From positions 124,001 to 188,000 of the forward strand of contig NZ_PVNH01000010.1 in NCBI RefSeq assembly GCF_003001955.1: 64,000 nt of DNA, read 5' to 3'. A program made the translations under genes and the position numbers. Below the pieces are notes generated by a model, which made no database searches, was not told where the DNA came from, and saw nothing but the letters and a program-made list of their open reading frames with translations. The stretch comes from Prauserella shujinwangii. Its GTDB lineage: Bacteria > Actinomycetota > Actinomycetes > Mycobacteriales > Pseudonocardiaceae. This document shows positions 34,303 through 42,816 of this stretch, one piece after another. How positions within the stretch are numbered: the first letter of the stretch is position 1; every line of letters begins with the position of its first letter.

Positions 34303-34818
34303 GTGGGCGGTGACGAGCTTGTTGCGATCTACGACCCGCACGGCGCCGTCGTCGGGGCCGCCCCGAGGGCCGAGGTGCGGGCCCGGGGCCACTGGCACGC
34401 CGCCGCCGTGGTGCTGGTGCGCTCGCCCGACGGCGGCCACGCCTACGTGCACCAGCGTTCCCCGCACAAGGACGTCTTCCCCTCCGCGTACGACTGCTGG
34501 GCGGGCGGTGTCGTCGCCGCCGGTGAGACGCCGGCCGAATGCGCCGAACGGGAGCTCGCCGAGGAGCTCGCCATCACCGGTGTGCCCCTGGAGCCGCTGT
34601 TCGGGCTGGTGTACGACCGGCCGCCGATCCGCTGCCACAACTTCGCCTTCGAGGTTCGCTGGGACGGGCCGGTGACCCACCAGCCGGAGGAGATCGTCGG
34701 CGGCCGCTGGATGCCGTTGCCAGAGCTGCGGGCGTGGGCCGACGACCCGGACAGCCCGCTGGTGCCGGACGGCAGGCTCGGCATCCAGGAGTGGTTCCGC
34801 CGCTACGAGCCGCTCTGA
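34303..34818 (+). CDS. Nudix hydrolase
   Basis: Predicted 171 aa. The Nudix box is complete (G-x5-E-x7-R-E-x2-E-E, within GGVVAAGETPAECAERELAE). The strand before it, HVHQRSPHKDVFPSAYDCW when allowing for its first residue Tyr-Val, resembles the isopentenyl-diphosphate-isomerase-like and YfcD branch. It would hydrolyse a nucleoside diphosphate linked to another group; the substrate is unknown. The GTG at 34303 is chosen because GGGAGGA lies 8 nt upstream; ATG 34264 would overlap the dop start region. The last 16 bp overlap the convergent lipoprotein gene. Confidence 0.88.
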   Translation: MGGDELVAIYDPHGAVVGAAPRAEVRARGHWHAAAVVLVRSPDGGHAYVHQRSPHKDVFPSAYDCWAGGVVAAGETPAECAERELAEELAITGVPLEPLFGLVYDRPPIRCHNFAFEVRWDGPVTHQPEEIVGGRWMPLPELRAWADDPDSPLVPDGRLGIQEWFRRYEPL

Positions 34819-35501
34819 CCGCCCTCCGGCCCGCTCGCCGCCGACGCGGTGACGGCACTGGCCAGGCGGGCGGCCACGATCGGCGCCAGTCGCCGCACGG
34901 CCTCGGCGGCGCGAACCCGCTCCCCCGCCTCCACCTCGACCGCCGACAGCACCGGGCCGCGGGCGAGCAGGATCGTGCACGCGGTGTCGGCACACCACGC
35001 CGCGTGGCCGTCCACCGGTGGATCGACCGCGACCTCCAGCGGCTCACCCGCGCAGCGGACCCGGCCGTCCAGCACGTCCGCCGCGGCGTGGTCCGGGTAG
35101 CCGGTGACGCGCTGCAGCAGCGTCGAGCCGGTGGGGTACCGCCAGGCGGCGTCCCTGCGCTGCCGCGACACCAGGCCGACCGGGATCGCGGCCAGGCAGC
35201 CCTCGGCCGCGACCACCGGTTCCGCGGGCGCCACGCCCTCCGCGGCAACGTCCTCGGCGGCGAGGACGGTGGCGTCGACGACCTCGGCCAGCGCCGCGCT
35301 GTCCCCGGTCTCCGGGTCCGGCCGGGGCGTGGGTTCCGGCGCCGGTGACCGCGGCCCCGGTGAGCCGGGTCGCTGAGCCTGGCCGGTCGAGCCGGCGGGC
35401 TCGTCGTAGTACGTGTCGAGGTCGTTGGGCCGGTCGGCGCAACCGGCCAGCGCTGTGGCCGCCAGCACCGCCATGGCGATCACGAGCCGCCGTTGACGCA
35501 C
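34803..35501 (-). CDS. Putative lipoprotein, unknown function
   Basis: Predicted 232 aa. An N-terminal signal RQRRLVIAMAVLAATALAGC has a classical lipobox (LAGC), so the mature protein should be lipid-anchored on the outer face. A Pro/Ser-rich linker (about residues 35-65) precedes a domain with four Cys residues (EGCLAAIPVG, RVRCAGEP, AWCADTACT), suggesting two disulfides. The family is not recognised. Its GTG start has GAGGGGATGAG upstream. It overlaps the 3' end of the Nudix gene by 16 bp. Confidence 0.72.
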   Translation of the reverse strand: MRQRRLVIAMAVLAATALAGCADRPNDLDTYYDEPAGSTGQAQRPGSPGPRSPAPEPTPRPDPETGDSAALAEVVDATVLAAEDVAAEGVAPAEPVVAAEGCLAAIPVGLVSRQRRDAAWRYPTGSTLLQRVTGYPDHAAADVLDGRVRCAGEPLEVAVDPPVDGHAAWCADTACTILLARGPVLSAVEVEAGERVRAAEAVRRLAPIVAARLASAVTASAASGPEGGQSGS

Positions 35502-35553
35502 CGTCTCATCCCCTCAGCCGGATTCGGGAGCGCCCCGACAGTAGTGCAGTCCG

Positions 35554-36492
35554 CTACCGCCACGGCAGCGAGGACCGGTGCCGCCAGTAGGCCGCCGGAT
35601 CCTCCGCGAGCGCGCCGAGTGCCGCCAGCTCGGCCTGGTCGAGCGCGAGCCCGGCGGCGGCCAGGTTGGCGTCGAGCTGCGCGGTGCTCGCCGGGCCGGT
35701 GAGGACCACGTCGGCCCAGGGCCGCGCGTATGCCGCGGCGAGCGCGACCGCGTCGGCGCTGACGTCGTGTGCGCGGGCGATCTCGACCACCGGCTCCGGC
35801 GGTCGCACCGCGAGGCGTCCGTTGGCCAGCGTCTCCTTCAGCTGCACGAGGGCGCCCCGCTCGTGCGCCTCGGCCAGCGCGGGACCCACCGAGGGTTCGA
35901 GCACGTTCCACGTCGACTGCACCGCGGTGAACACCGGCCGCCCCGCCACGGTGAGGTCCAGCGCCTTCCGGACCGTGTCCGCCTGCCCGGGCCCGGACGT
36001 GGAGAAGCCCACCCGGACGTGCTCGGCCGCCAGCGCCGCGAGGGCTTCGAGCAGCGGCTCGTCGCCGAACAGCGGGCTGTCGGCGGTCAGCGAGTGCACC
36101 TGGTACAGGACCACGCGCCCGCCCAGCAGCCGCCGGGTCTCCGCCCACTGGCCCTCGAACCTGGCCAGGGAGTGTTCCTTGACCTCGTGCACGGCGGCGT
36201 CGAGCCGCCAGTCACCGACGTAGGTGTAACCCCACTTGCTGGACACGACGACATCCGGATGTTCCCGCTCGGCGAGCCAGTCGGCGAGGAACTCCTCCGC
36301 TCGGCCGTACGAGCGGGCGACGTCCACCCGGCGCACCCCGGCCGCGTAGGCGTGGTCCAGGACCTCGTGGGCGGCCGCGCGCATCGTGGCGACGTCCCGC
36401 TCCGCGGGCAGCTCCGGAACGCGGCCGACGTTGAGGTACGCGGGCCTGCCCAGCGCGGCGAGGCCCACCGCCGTCCGTGCGATGTGGTTCAT
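35554..36492 (-). CDS. Aldo/keto reductase family oxidoreductase
   Basis: Predicted 312 aa NADP-dependent TIM-barrel oxidoreductase. Family residues: Asp-Val-Ala-x-Ser-Tyr in RRVDVARSYGRAEEFLADWL (catalytic Tyr), Lys in VVVSSKWGYTYV, and VVLYQVHSL where the His usually sits. The C-terminal cofactor site is DVVLTGPASTAQLDANL. The substrate is unknown. The ATG at 36492 has TACCGT 7 nt upstream, so the gene is probably transcribed as a leaderless mRNA. The repeat-flanked small gene lies just upstream on the same strand. Confidence 0.85.
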   Translation of the reverse strand: MNHIARTAVGLAALGRPAYLNVGRVPELPAERDVATMRAAAHEVLDHAYAAGVRRVDVARSYGRAEEFLADWLAEREHPDVVVSSKWGYTYVGDWRLDAAVHEVKEHSLARFEGQWAETRRLLGGRVVLYQVHSLTADSPLFGDEPLLEALAALAAEHVRVGFSTSGPGQADTVRKALDLTVAGRPVFTAVQSTWNVLEPSVGPALAEAHERGALVQLKETLANGRLAVRPPEPVVEIARAHDVSADAVALAAAYARPWADVVLTGPASTAQLDANLAAAGLALDQAELAALGALAEDPAAYWRHRSSLPWR

Positions 36493-36499
36493 GACCGAG

Positions 36500-36505
36500 A
36501 CGGTA
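36500..36505 (-). promoter_or_regulatory. -10 element of a leaderless promoter (aldo/keto reductase)
   Basis: TACCGT on the minus strand, 7 nt from the ATG at 36492. Confidence 0.4.
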
Positions 36506-36547
36506 CTGTCCGGCGACCCGTGAGATGTTTCTGGACAATGCGCCGCT

Positions 36548-36580
36548 GTATAGGTCATTATACACCTGGTTGTCGCCGGC
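36548..36580. repeat. Direct repeat copy 1 with palindrome GTATA-N6-TATAC
   Basis: GTATAGGTCATTATAC is followed by ACCTGG and CGCCGGCGC. A close copy is at 36914-36950. The pair brackets the gene at 36558-36905, and this copy contains that gene's stop codon. The palindrome could be an operator. Confidence 0.75.
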
Positions 36581-36905
36581 GCAGGAGCTCGAGGAACTGT
36601 TCGGCCGAGAGCACCTCCCGGTGCAGCTTCTCCAGCCGCGCCGCCGGGGCCCGCACGTACCCCCTGCCGAAGACCGGGGCGATCTGCCGCAGGCTCGCGC
36701 CGGCCTCCCTTGCCGCCAGCAGCGCCCAGTCGGAGGCGTTCGCACACGCCGTCGAGGCCGCCCGCAACTCGCCCAGCAGCCGGATCAGGTCGTCGGCAGG
36801 CAGCTCCCCCTCGGCGACGGCCGCCGCGGCCCGCTCCAGCCAGTCCAGGACGTCGGCCGCGGTGATCGGCGCGTGCAACGGGCTCGGTGTGGTGTCGTCG
36901 TCCAT
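36558..36905 (-). CDS. Hypothetical protein bracketed by palindromic direct repeats
   Basis: Predicted 115 aa soluble, mostly helical protein. Its C-terminal half, WALLAAREAGASLRQIAPVF with GRGYVRAPAARLEKLHREVL, looks like a helix-turn-helix of the kind in which an Ala-Gly-turn is followed by a recognition helix; the rest is an Ala/Leu/Glu-rich helix pair. I do not recognise a family. It ends QPGV, and its stop codon sits in the GTATA-N6-TATAC palindrome. The TetR gene upstream ends EPGV with its stop in a second copy of the same palindrome. The ATG is 19 bp from the TetR stop, so the two may be co-transcribed. Confidence 0.6.
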   Translation of the reverse strand: MDDDTTPSPLHAPITAADVLDWLERAAAAVAEGELPADDLIRLLGELRAASTACANASDWALLAAREAGASLRQIAPVFGRGYVRAPAARLEKLHREVLSAEQFLELLRRRQPGV

Positions 36906-36913
36906 GCCGCCGA

Positions 36914-36950
36914 GTATAGGACGTTATACACCTGGCTCGCCCGCCGGCGC
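36914..36950. repeat. Direct repeat copy 2 with palindrome GTATA-N6-TATAC
   Basis: GTATAGGACGTTATAC is followed by ACCTGG and CGCCGGCGC. It includes the TetR stop codon and lies 366 bp (122 codons) from copy 1. Confidence 0.75.
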
Positions 36951-37517
36951 GGGCAGGATCCGCCGCACCAGATCCTCCACGAGGTCCCCGCCGTCCCCGT
37001 CCGGGAACACGCCGGGCAGCGTCAGCCGCTCCAGGATCAGCCAGTTCAGCGCCAGGTAGAGCGCCACCACGGTGGTCCCGTCCCCCGGCAACCCGGCCCG
37101 GCCGTGGAACTCGACGTTGGCGTCGACGTCGGCGCGGACGCGCTCGGTCAGCAGCCGCCGCAACGCGGGCCTGCGCGTGGCCTCCAGTCGCAGCTCCAGC
37201 AGCGCGAGGAAACCCGGGCGGAACGCGCCGACCCGGCCCACCACCTCCCGCATGAGCTCGACGACACGGTCCCGGTCCTTCGGGCCCGCCAGCGCCGCGG
37301 CGAAGACGGCCTGCTCCGGCTCCAGCCGTTCGTAGACCCGGTGCGCCACCTGGACCAGCAGATCGTCCCGATGGGAGAAGTAGTTGGACGCGGTGCCGTT
37401 CGGCACGCTGGCCTCCGCGTCGACCGCGCGGAACGTCAGGCCGCGCGCCCCCTCCCTGGCCAGGACCTCGATGGCCGCGTCCAGCAGAGCCGCACGCCGG
37501 GCGGGGTTGTGCCGCAT
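36924..37517 (-). CDS. TetR-family transcriptional regulator
   Basis: Predicted 197 aa. The N-terminal helix-turn-helix is RRAALLDAAIEVLAREGARG then LTFRAVDAEASVPNGTASNY with FSHRDDLL; the C-terminal ligand-binding domain covers the rest. The start ATG at 37517 has GGGAGG 7 nt upstream. It is divergent from the RibD-like gene with an 86-bp region containing TTGACA and two palindromes, so it probably represses that gene and itself. Its stop lies in the GTATA-N6-TATAC palindrome of direct-repeat copy 2. Confidence 0.9.
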   Translation of the reverse strand: MRHNPARRAALLDAAIEVLAREGARGLTFRAVDAEASVPNGTASNYFSHRDDLLVQVAHRVYERLEPEQAVFAAALAGPKDRDRVVELMREVVGRVGAFRPGFLALLELRLEATRRPALRRLLTERVRADVDANVEFHGRAGLPGDGTTVVALYLALNWLILERLTLPGVFPDGDGGDLVEDLVRRILPAPAGEPGV

Positions 37518-37538
37518 CGGCGACCTCCCGAATGCTCG

Positions 37539-37568
37539 TTGACACCACTTCAAGTGTAGTACTACGTT
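37539..37568 (+). promoter_or_regulatory. Promoter of the RibD-like gene
   Basis: TTGACA at 37539-37544 and TACGTT at 37563-37568 are spaced 18 nt. The spacer carries the perfect palindrome GTAGTACTAC and one half of a CACTTCA/TGAAGTG pair, so a TetR repressor could block RNA polymerase. Confidence 0.6.
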
Positions 37569-37589
37569 AAAACCACTATATATGAAGTG
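37547..37589. promoter_or_regulatory. Probable TetR operator region
   Basis: CACTTCA (from 37547) and TGAAGTG (to 37589) form a 7-bp inverted repeat around the promoter, with the perfect 10-bp palindrome GTAGTACTAC inside. It is between the divergent TetR and RibD-like genes. Confidence 0.5.
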
Positions 37590-37603
37590 CTCTGGAGGGC
37601 TGC

Positions 37604-38173
37604 GTGCGCCAACTCGTCTACTACGTCGGCATGTCCATCGACGGCTTCATCGCCGCACCCGATGGCGGCTACGACTTCTTCCCGGTCACCCAGGACGTCG
37701 TGAGCTTCCTCGTGGACGAGTTTCCCGACGCGCTGCCGACGCACGTGCGCGAACAGCTGGGCGTGACGGCCCCGAACCGTCACTTCGACATCGCCGTGCA
37801 GGGCCGGGCCACCTACGAGCCCGCGCTCGCGATCGGCGTGACCAGCCCGTTCGCGCACCTGCGGCAGTACGTCGTCGCCACGACGATGGACGGGAGCCCC
37901 GACCCGGCCGTCGAGATCATCACCGAGGACGCCATCGGGCACGTCCGCGCGCTCAAACGCGAGGAGGGCAGGGACATCTACCTGGTCGGCGGAGCGCGTC
38001 TCGCGGGCACGCTGCTGCCCGAGATCGACCGGCTGATGCTCAAGGTCTATCCGGTGGTCGCCGGTGCGGGAGTCCCGCTGTTCGACGCGGCGTTCTCCCC
38101 CACCGCGTTCACGCTCACCGGGACCCGCGCGCTGGAGAGCGGGACCCTCGTCCTCACCTACAACCGGAGCTGA
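37604..38173 (+). CDS. RibD C-terminal/dihydrofolate reductase-like protein
   Basis: Predicted 189 aa. The DHFR/RibD-C fold is clear: RQLVYYVGMSIDGFIAAPDG, VQGRATYEPALAIG, YVVATTMD, IYLVGGARLAGTLL and VAGAGVPLFDA. These proteins bind NADPH and reduce pterin- or flavin-precursor-like substrates; the stand-alone members have no established function. The GTG has GGAGGG 6 nt upstream. Transcription is probably controlled by the divergent TetR. A tandem 10-bp repeat (CCGGAGCTGA) covers the stop codon, so slippage would alter the C-terminus, and a strong terminator follows. Confidence 0.87.
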   Translation: MRQLVYYVGMSIDGFIAAPDGGYDFFPVTQDVVSFLVDEFPDALPTHVREQLGVTAPNRHFDIAVQGRATYEPALAIGVTSPFAHLRQYVVATTMDGSPDPAVEIITEDAIGHVRALKREEGRDIYLVGGARLAGTLLPEIDRLMLKVYPVVAGAGVPLFDAAFSPTAFTLTGTRALESGTLVLTYNRS

Positions 38174-38193
38174 CCGGAGCTGACCGGAGCCGA
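38164..38193. repeat. Tandem 10-bp repeat across a stop codon
   Basis: CCGGAGCTGA occurs twice with a third degenerate copy (CCGGAGCCGA). The first copy contains the TGA stop of the RibD-like gene. Confidence 0.6.
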
Positions 38194-38201
38194 ACGAGGA
38201 C

Positions 38202-38247
38202 GACGGGGGCCGGTCCCGGGCTGGCGTGCCCGGGACCGGCCCCCGTC
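38202..38247. terminator. Strong bidirectional hairpin terminator
   Basis: A perfect 19-bp stem, GACGGGGGCCGGTCCCGGG paired with its reverse complement, encloses an 8-nt loop. It lies between two convergent genes, the RibD-like gene and mpa. No T-tract. Confidence 0.85.
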
Positions 38248-38259
38248 CCGCGCTGCGGG

Positions 38260-40077
38260 CTACAGGTACTGACCGGTGTTGGTCGCGGTGTCGATCACCC
38301 GGCCGGAGTCCTGGTTCTTGCCGGTGACGAGCGTGCGGATGTAGACGATCCGCTCGCCCTTCTTGCCGGAGATCCGGGCCCAGTCGTCCGGGTTGGTGGT
38401 GTTGGGCAGGTCCTCGTTCTCCGCGAACTCGTCGACGATCGCGTCCAGCAGGTGCTGCACCCGCAGGCCGGGCTGCTGGGTCTCCAGCACCGACTTGATG
38501 GCCGACTTCTTCGCCCGGTCCACGATGTTCTGGATCATCGCGCCCGAGTTGAAGTCGCGGAAGTACAGGACCTCCTTGTCCCCGTTGGCGTAGGTGACCT
38601 CGAGGAACCGGTTCTCGTCGGTCTCCTCGTACATCCGCTCCACGGTGTGCTGGATCATCGCGTCTATCGTCGCCTGCGCGTCGCCGCCGAACTCGGCGAG
38701 GTCGTCGGCGTGGATCGGCAGGTTCGGCGTCAGGTACTTCGAGAAGATGTCCTTCGCGCCCTCGGCGTCCGGCCGCTCGATCTTGATCTTCACATCGAGC
38801 CGGCCCGGCCGCAGGATCGCGGGGTCGATCATGTCCTCGCGGTTGGACGCGCCGATCACGATGACGTTCTCGAGCCCCTCGACACCGTCGATCTCCGACA
38901 GCAGCTGCGGCACGATGGTGGTCTCCACGTCGGAGGACACCCCGCTGCCCCGGGTGCGGAAGATGGACTCCATCTCGTCGAAGAACACGATCACCGGCGT
39001 GCCGTCGGAGGCCTTCTCCCGCGCCCGCTGGAAGATCATCCGGATGTGCCGCTCGGTCTCGCCGACGAACTTGTTGAGCAGCTCGGGGCCCTTGATGTTG
39101 AGGAAGAACGACTTCGCCTCGGAGGCGTCGCCGTCATCCCGTGCCTTGGCCACCTTCTTCGCCAGCGAGTTGGCCACCGCCTTGGCGATCAGCGTCTTGC
39201 CGCAGCCGGGCGGCCCGTAGAGCAGCACGCCCTTGGGCGGCCGCAGCTCGTACTCCAGGTAGAGGTCGGAGTGCAGGAACGGCAGCTCCACCGCGTCGCG
39301 GATCTGCTCGATCTGCCGGTAGAGACCGCCGATGTCCTCGTAGCGGACGTCCGGCACCTCCTCCAGCACCAGGTCCTCGACCTCGGCCTTCGGCACCCGC
39401 TCGTAGGCGTAGCCCGCCTTGGAGTCGACCAGCACCGAGTCACCCGGCTTCAGGGTCTGCTCGGCCAGTGGGTCGGAGAGCCACACGACGCGTTCCTCGT
39501 CGGCGTGCCCGACGATGAGCGCCCGCGAGCTGCCGCCCTCGGTCTCCGGCAGCAGGACCTCCCGCAGCGTGCAGACCTCGCCCGTGCGCTCGAAGTCGCC
39601 ACCCTCCACCACCGTGAGCGCCTCGTTGAGCCGCAGCGACTGCCCGCGCCGCAGCGAGCCGATGTCGACCGCGGGCGACACGGACACCCGCATCTTGCGG
39701 CCCGCCGTGTACACGTCCACGGTGTTGTCCTCGTACGCGGCCACGAACACGCCGTAGCCACTCGGAGGCTGCGCGAGACGGTCGACCTCCTCACGCAGAG
39801 CCAGGAGCTGCTGCCGCGCCTCGCGCAACGTCTCGACCAGCTTGTTGTTGCGCTCGGTCAGCTGGCTCACGCGCTCGGTCGCCTCGGCGAGCCGCTGCTC
39901 GAGGACCCGGTTCTGGCGGGGCGAGTCGGTGAGCTTGCGGCGGAGCAGCGCCACTTCCTCCTCGAGGAACCGGATCTGCCGGGCCTGCTCGCTCGACGGG
40001 GTTCCCGTGTTCCCAGCTCCACTCGTTTCTGAAGAGTCGGCCTCTTCGTGCCGACCTCCGGGAAGGTCGTGTTGCAT
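38260..40077 (-). CDS. mpa: Proteasome ATPase Mpa/ARC
   Basis: Predicted 605 aa AAA ATPase that binds Pup, unfolds the tagged protein and feeds it into the 20S proteasome. Residues about 32-102 form the N-terminal coiled coil ([16 protein letters not shown] ... [10 protein letters not shown]), followed by OB domains. The AAA core has GPPGCGKT (residues 288-295), [15 protein letters not shown] (Walker B) and [17 protein letters not shown]. The C-terminus GQYL is the docking motif that inserts in the alpha ring. The ATG at 40077 is chosen for its GGAGGTG ribosome-binding site; a start at 40131 would add 18 residues. It is some 4 kb from dop, separated by unrelated genes. Confidence 0.96.
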   Translation of the reverse strand: MQHDLPGGRHEEADSSETSGAGNTGTPSSEQARQIRFLEEEVALLRRKLTDSPRQNRVLEQRLAEATERVSQLTERNNKLVETLREARQQLLALREEVDRLAQPPSGYGVFVAAYEDNTVDVYTAGRKMRVSVSPAVDIGSLRRGQSLRLNEALTVVEGGDFERTGEVCTLREVLLPETEGGSSRALIVGHADEERVVWLSDPLAEQTLKPGDSVLVDSKAGYAYERVPKAEVEDLVLEEVPDVRYEDIGGLYRQIEQIRDAVELPFLHSDLYLEYELRPPKGVLLYGPPGCGKTLIAKAVANSLAKKVAKARDDGDASEAKSFFLNIKGPELLNKFVGETERHIRMIFQRAREKASDGTPVIVFFDEMESIFRTRGSGVSSDVETTIVPQLLSEIDGVEGLENVIVIGASNREDMIDPAILRPGRLDVKIKIERPDAEGAKDIFSKYLTPNLPIHADDLAEFGGDAQATIDAMIQHTVERMYEETDENRFLEVTYANGDKEVLYFRDFNSGAMIQNIVDRAKKSAIKSVLETQQPGLRVQHLLDAIVDEFAENEDLPNTTNPDDWARISGKKGERIVYIRTLVTGKNQDSGRVIDTATNTGQYL

Positions 40078-40566
40078 TTCGGCACCTCCTCGGAATGCAT
40101 TTCCTCCCACGGTACCGGCGATCACCGACATGAAAAGCCCTTCCGCATCACAGGATCGGCGCGTCGCGCCCCGTGCCACGGCGCAAGAGCGGCTCGTGTG
40201 GCGTGGTTCCGGCCCCGGTAGTCACCGTCCGTCTCTACCCCAGGAGCGGAATCGGAAACGCGGAACCGGACAAAGCGACCCGGTGAATCCAGTCGGGTCG
40301 CGGGGCACCCCCGCGCGGTGGAAACCACACCCTTTCCCGCCGCGGATGCGGCGCATTCCCGCAGCATGTGACCGCAGACGGCGCCGTGGCCGCGGCCGCG
40401 GGCCTCCCCCGCCCGGGGCACCCCGCGGGGCCGTCCGGACCAGCGGCGCCGCCGCCGCGGGCGCGACCCGGCAGGCCGCGCCCGTCCCCCGCTTGGAGCA
40501 CAGCGTCCGTACGCTGCGCGAACATCGCGGGAGAAGACAACGATTCGGCCACCGGCGGGCGGCGGG
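40078..40566. other. 489-bp intergenic region between trmI and mpa
   Basis: No convincing gene on either strand: the 162-codon minus-strand reading frame spanning it is Arg/Gly/Pro-rich shadow sequence with no start signal or family pattern. The region holds the mpa ribosome-binding site (about 40083-40089) and one hairpin at 40299-40315. The mpa promoter must lie here, but no clear -35/-10 pair is visible. Confidence 0.5.
40299..40315. terminator. Small hairpin upstream of mpa
   Basis: CGCGGGG and CCCCGCG pair around a 3-nt loop. It may terminate the trmI transcript, which ends 252 bp before it on the minus strand, but the distance makes this uncertain. Confidence 0.3.
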
Positions 40567-41493
<927 letters not shown>

Positions 41494-42657
41494 TCAGGCG
41501 GCGGGACGCGGCGGCCGGCCAGCCAGCGCCGCGCGCACGTCGTCCCGGTAGAGCACGCCCGCGGGCCTGCCCTCGTCGTCGACCACCAGGAACTGCCAGG
41601 CGGGCGTGTCCCCCACCCGTTCGGCGACGTCCTCCCCCGGCTCCGACACCAGGAGGACGGTCTCCGCGCGGATCGGCTCGGCGGCCACCTCGGCCGGCGC
41701 GTGCGGCGCCGTCGCGGCCAGCCGCTCGGCCGCGCTGCCGTCGAGAAGCCCCGCCGCCACCCCGTCGGCACGGACGAGCACGACTCCCCTGCCCGCCGAG
41801 GCCGCGAGCGCGTCCGACACGGGACTCTCGGCGGGCAGCTGCAGCACCGGGCGCATCAGGTCGCTCACCGCCAGGCCGTCGGGCCAGCTGCGCCTGCCCT
41901 CGGCGGCCAGCTCCGCGCTGGCGCCGATCGCGACGAACCAGGCCGTCACCACGCACACGCCGAGCCGCAGCCAGCGGTCCTCGCTGCCCTCGGCCAGCCC
42001 CCACAGTGCCCACACGAGCAGCGCGACGGAGACGGCGCCGCCACCGAACACCGCCGCCCTGGTGCCCCTGGTCCGCGTGCCGGTCAGCGCCCACACCCCG
42101 GCGCGCAGCAGCCTGCCGCCGTCCAGCGGCAGCCCCGGCAGCAGGTTGAACAGGCCGACGGCGAGGTTGGCGACCGCGCACTGCGCCACCAGCAGCCACG
42201 CCGGGCCCCCGGGCGGCACCGCCAGCAGCAACAGCCCGCAGAACGCGGCGAGCAGCAGCGACACGACCGGGCCCGCGACCGCCACCAGACCCTCCTGCCC
42301 CGGTTTGCGCGGGGTGCGGGCGACCTCGGACAGGCCGCCGAGCAGGAACAGCCGGAGCCTGCGCACCGGGATGCCGAGCCGGAGCGCGACCACGCAGTGC
42401 CCCAGCTCGTGCGCCAGCACGGACAGGCCGAGCAGCACCGCGAACGCGGCCGCCAGCGACCACGACAGGGCGGCGCTCGCCCCGGGCAGGAGCCGCCCGA
42501 CCAGCGGCGCGTACAGCACGACGACGATCAGTGAGCCGATCCACCACGACGGGGCGAGCAGCACCGGCACCCCGTCCACCCGGAACAGCAGCAGGCCGCC
42601 GTCCGGTCCGCCGCCGCGGCCGGACCCACGTCGCCCCGTCGCACTGGTCGCGTCCAT
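41494..42657 (-). CDS. Site-2-type membrane metalloprotease (M50) with CBS domains
   Basis: Predicted 387 aa. Transmembrane segments surround the zinc motif LAHELGHCVVAL (HExxH), and LFNLLPGLPLDGGRLL supplies the third ligand (LDG). It cleaves membrane-spanning substrates inside the bilayer. The C-terminal 110 residues hold a CBS pair (SDLMRPVLQLPAESPVSDAL ... QFLVVDDEGRPAGVLYRDDV), the layout of Rip3-like proteases that sense adenosyl ligands. The substrate, possibly an anti-sigma factor, is unknown. The ATG at 42657 has TACGCT exactly 7 nt upstream. It is divergent from the nuclease gene. Confidence 0.9.
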   Translation of the reverse strand: MDATSATGRRGSGRGGGPDGGLLLFRVDGVPVLLAPSWWIGSLIVVVLYAPLVGRLLPGASAALSWSLAAAFAVLLGLSVLAHELGHCVVALRLGIPVRRLRLFLLGGLSEVARTPRKPGQEGLVAVAGPVVSLLLAAFCGLLLLAVPPGGPAWLLVAQCAVANLAVGLFNLLPGLPLDGGRLLRAGVWALTGTRTRGTRAAVFGGGAVSVALLVWALWGLAEGSEDRWLRLGVCVVTAWFVAIGASAELAAEGRRSWPDGLAVSDLMRPVLQLPAESPVSDALAASAGRGVVLVRADGVAAGLLDGSAAERLAATAPHAPAEVAAEPIRAETVLLVSEPGEDVAERVGDTPAWQFLVVDDEGRPAGVLYRDDVRAALAGRPPRPAA

Positions 42658-42664
42658 CAGCAGC

Positions 42665-42670
42665 AGCGTA
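42665..42670 (-). promoter_or_regulatory. -10 element of a leaderless promoter (M50 protease)
   Basis: TACGCT on the minus strand, 7 nt from the ATG. Confidence 0.45.
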
Positions 42671-42803
42671 GTTCCTCCCGTGTGGGAGGACAGTGACCTG
42701 ACCGCCGAGTCCTCCAAGTCCGCCGAGTCCGCCGCGCCGGAGGTCTCGGCGGCCGTCCCACGCCACCCGTCCGGGGTTACCGGGAGTTGTCGGACCGTCC
42801 CGT

Positions 42804-42809
42804 TACGCT
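42804..42809 (+). promoter_or_regulatory. -10 element of a leaderless promoter (RecB-like nuclease)
   Basis: TACGCT is 7 nt before the ATG at 42817, the same hexamer and spacing as in the divergent M50 gene. Confidence 0.45.
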
Positions 42810-42816
42810 CCCGGGC

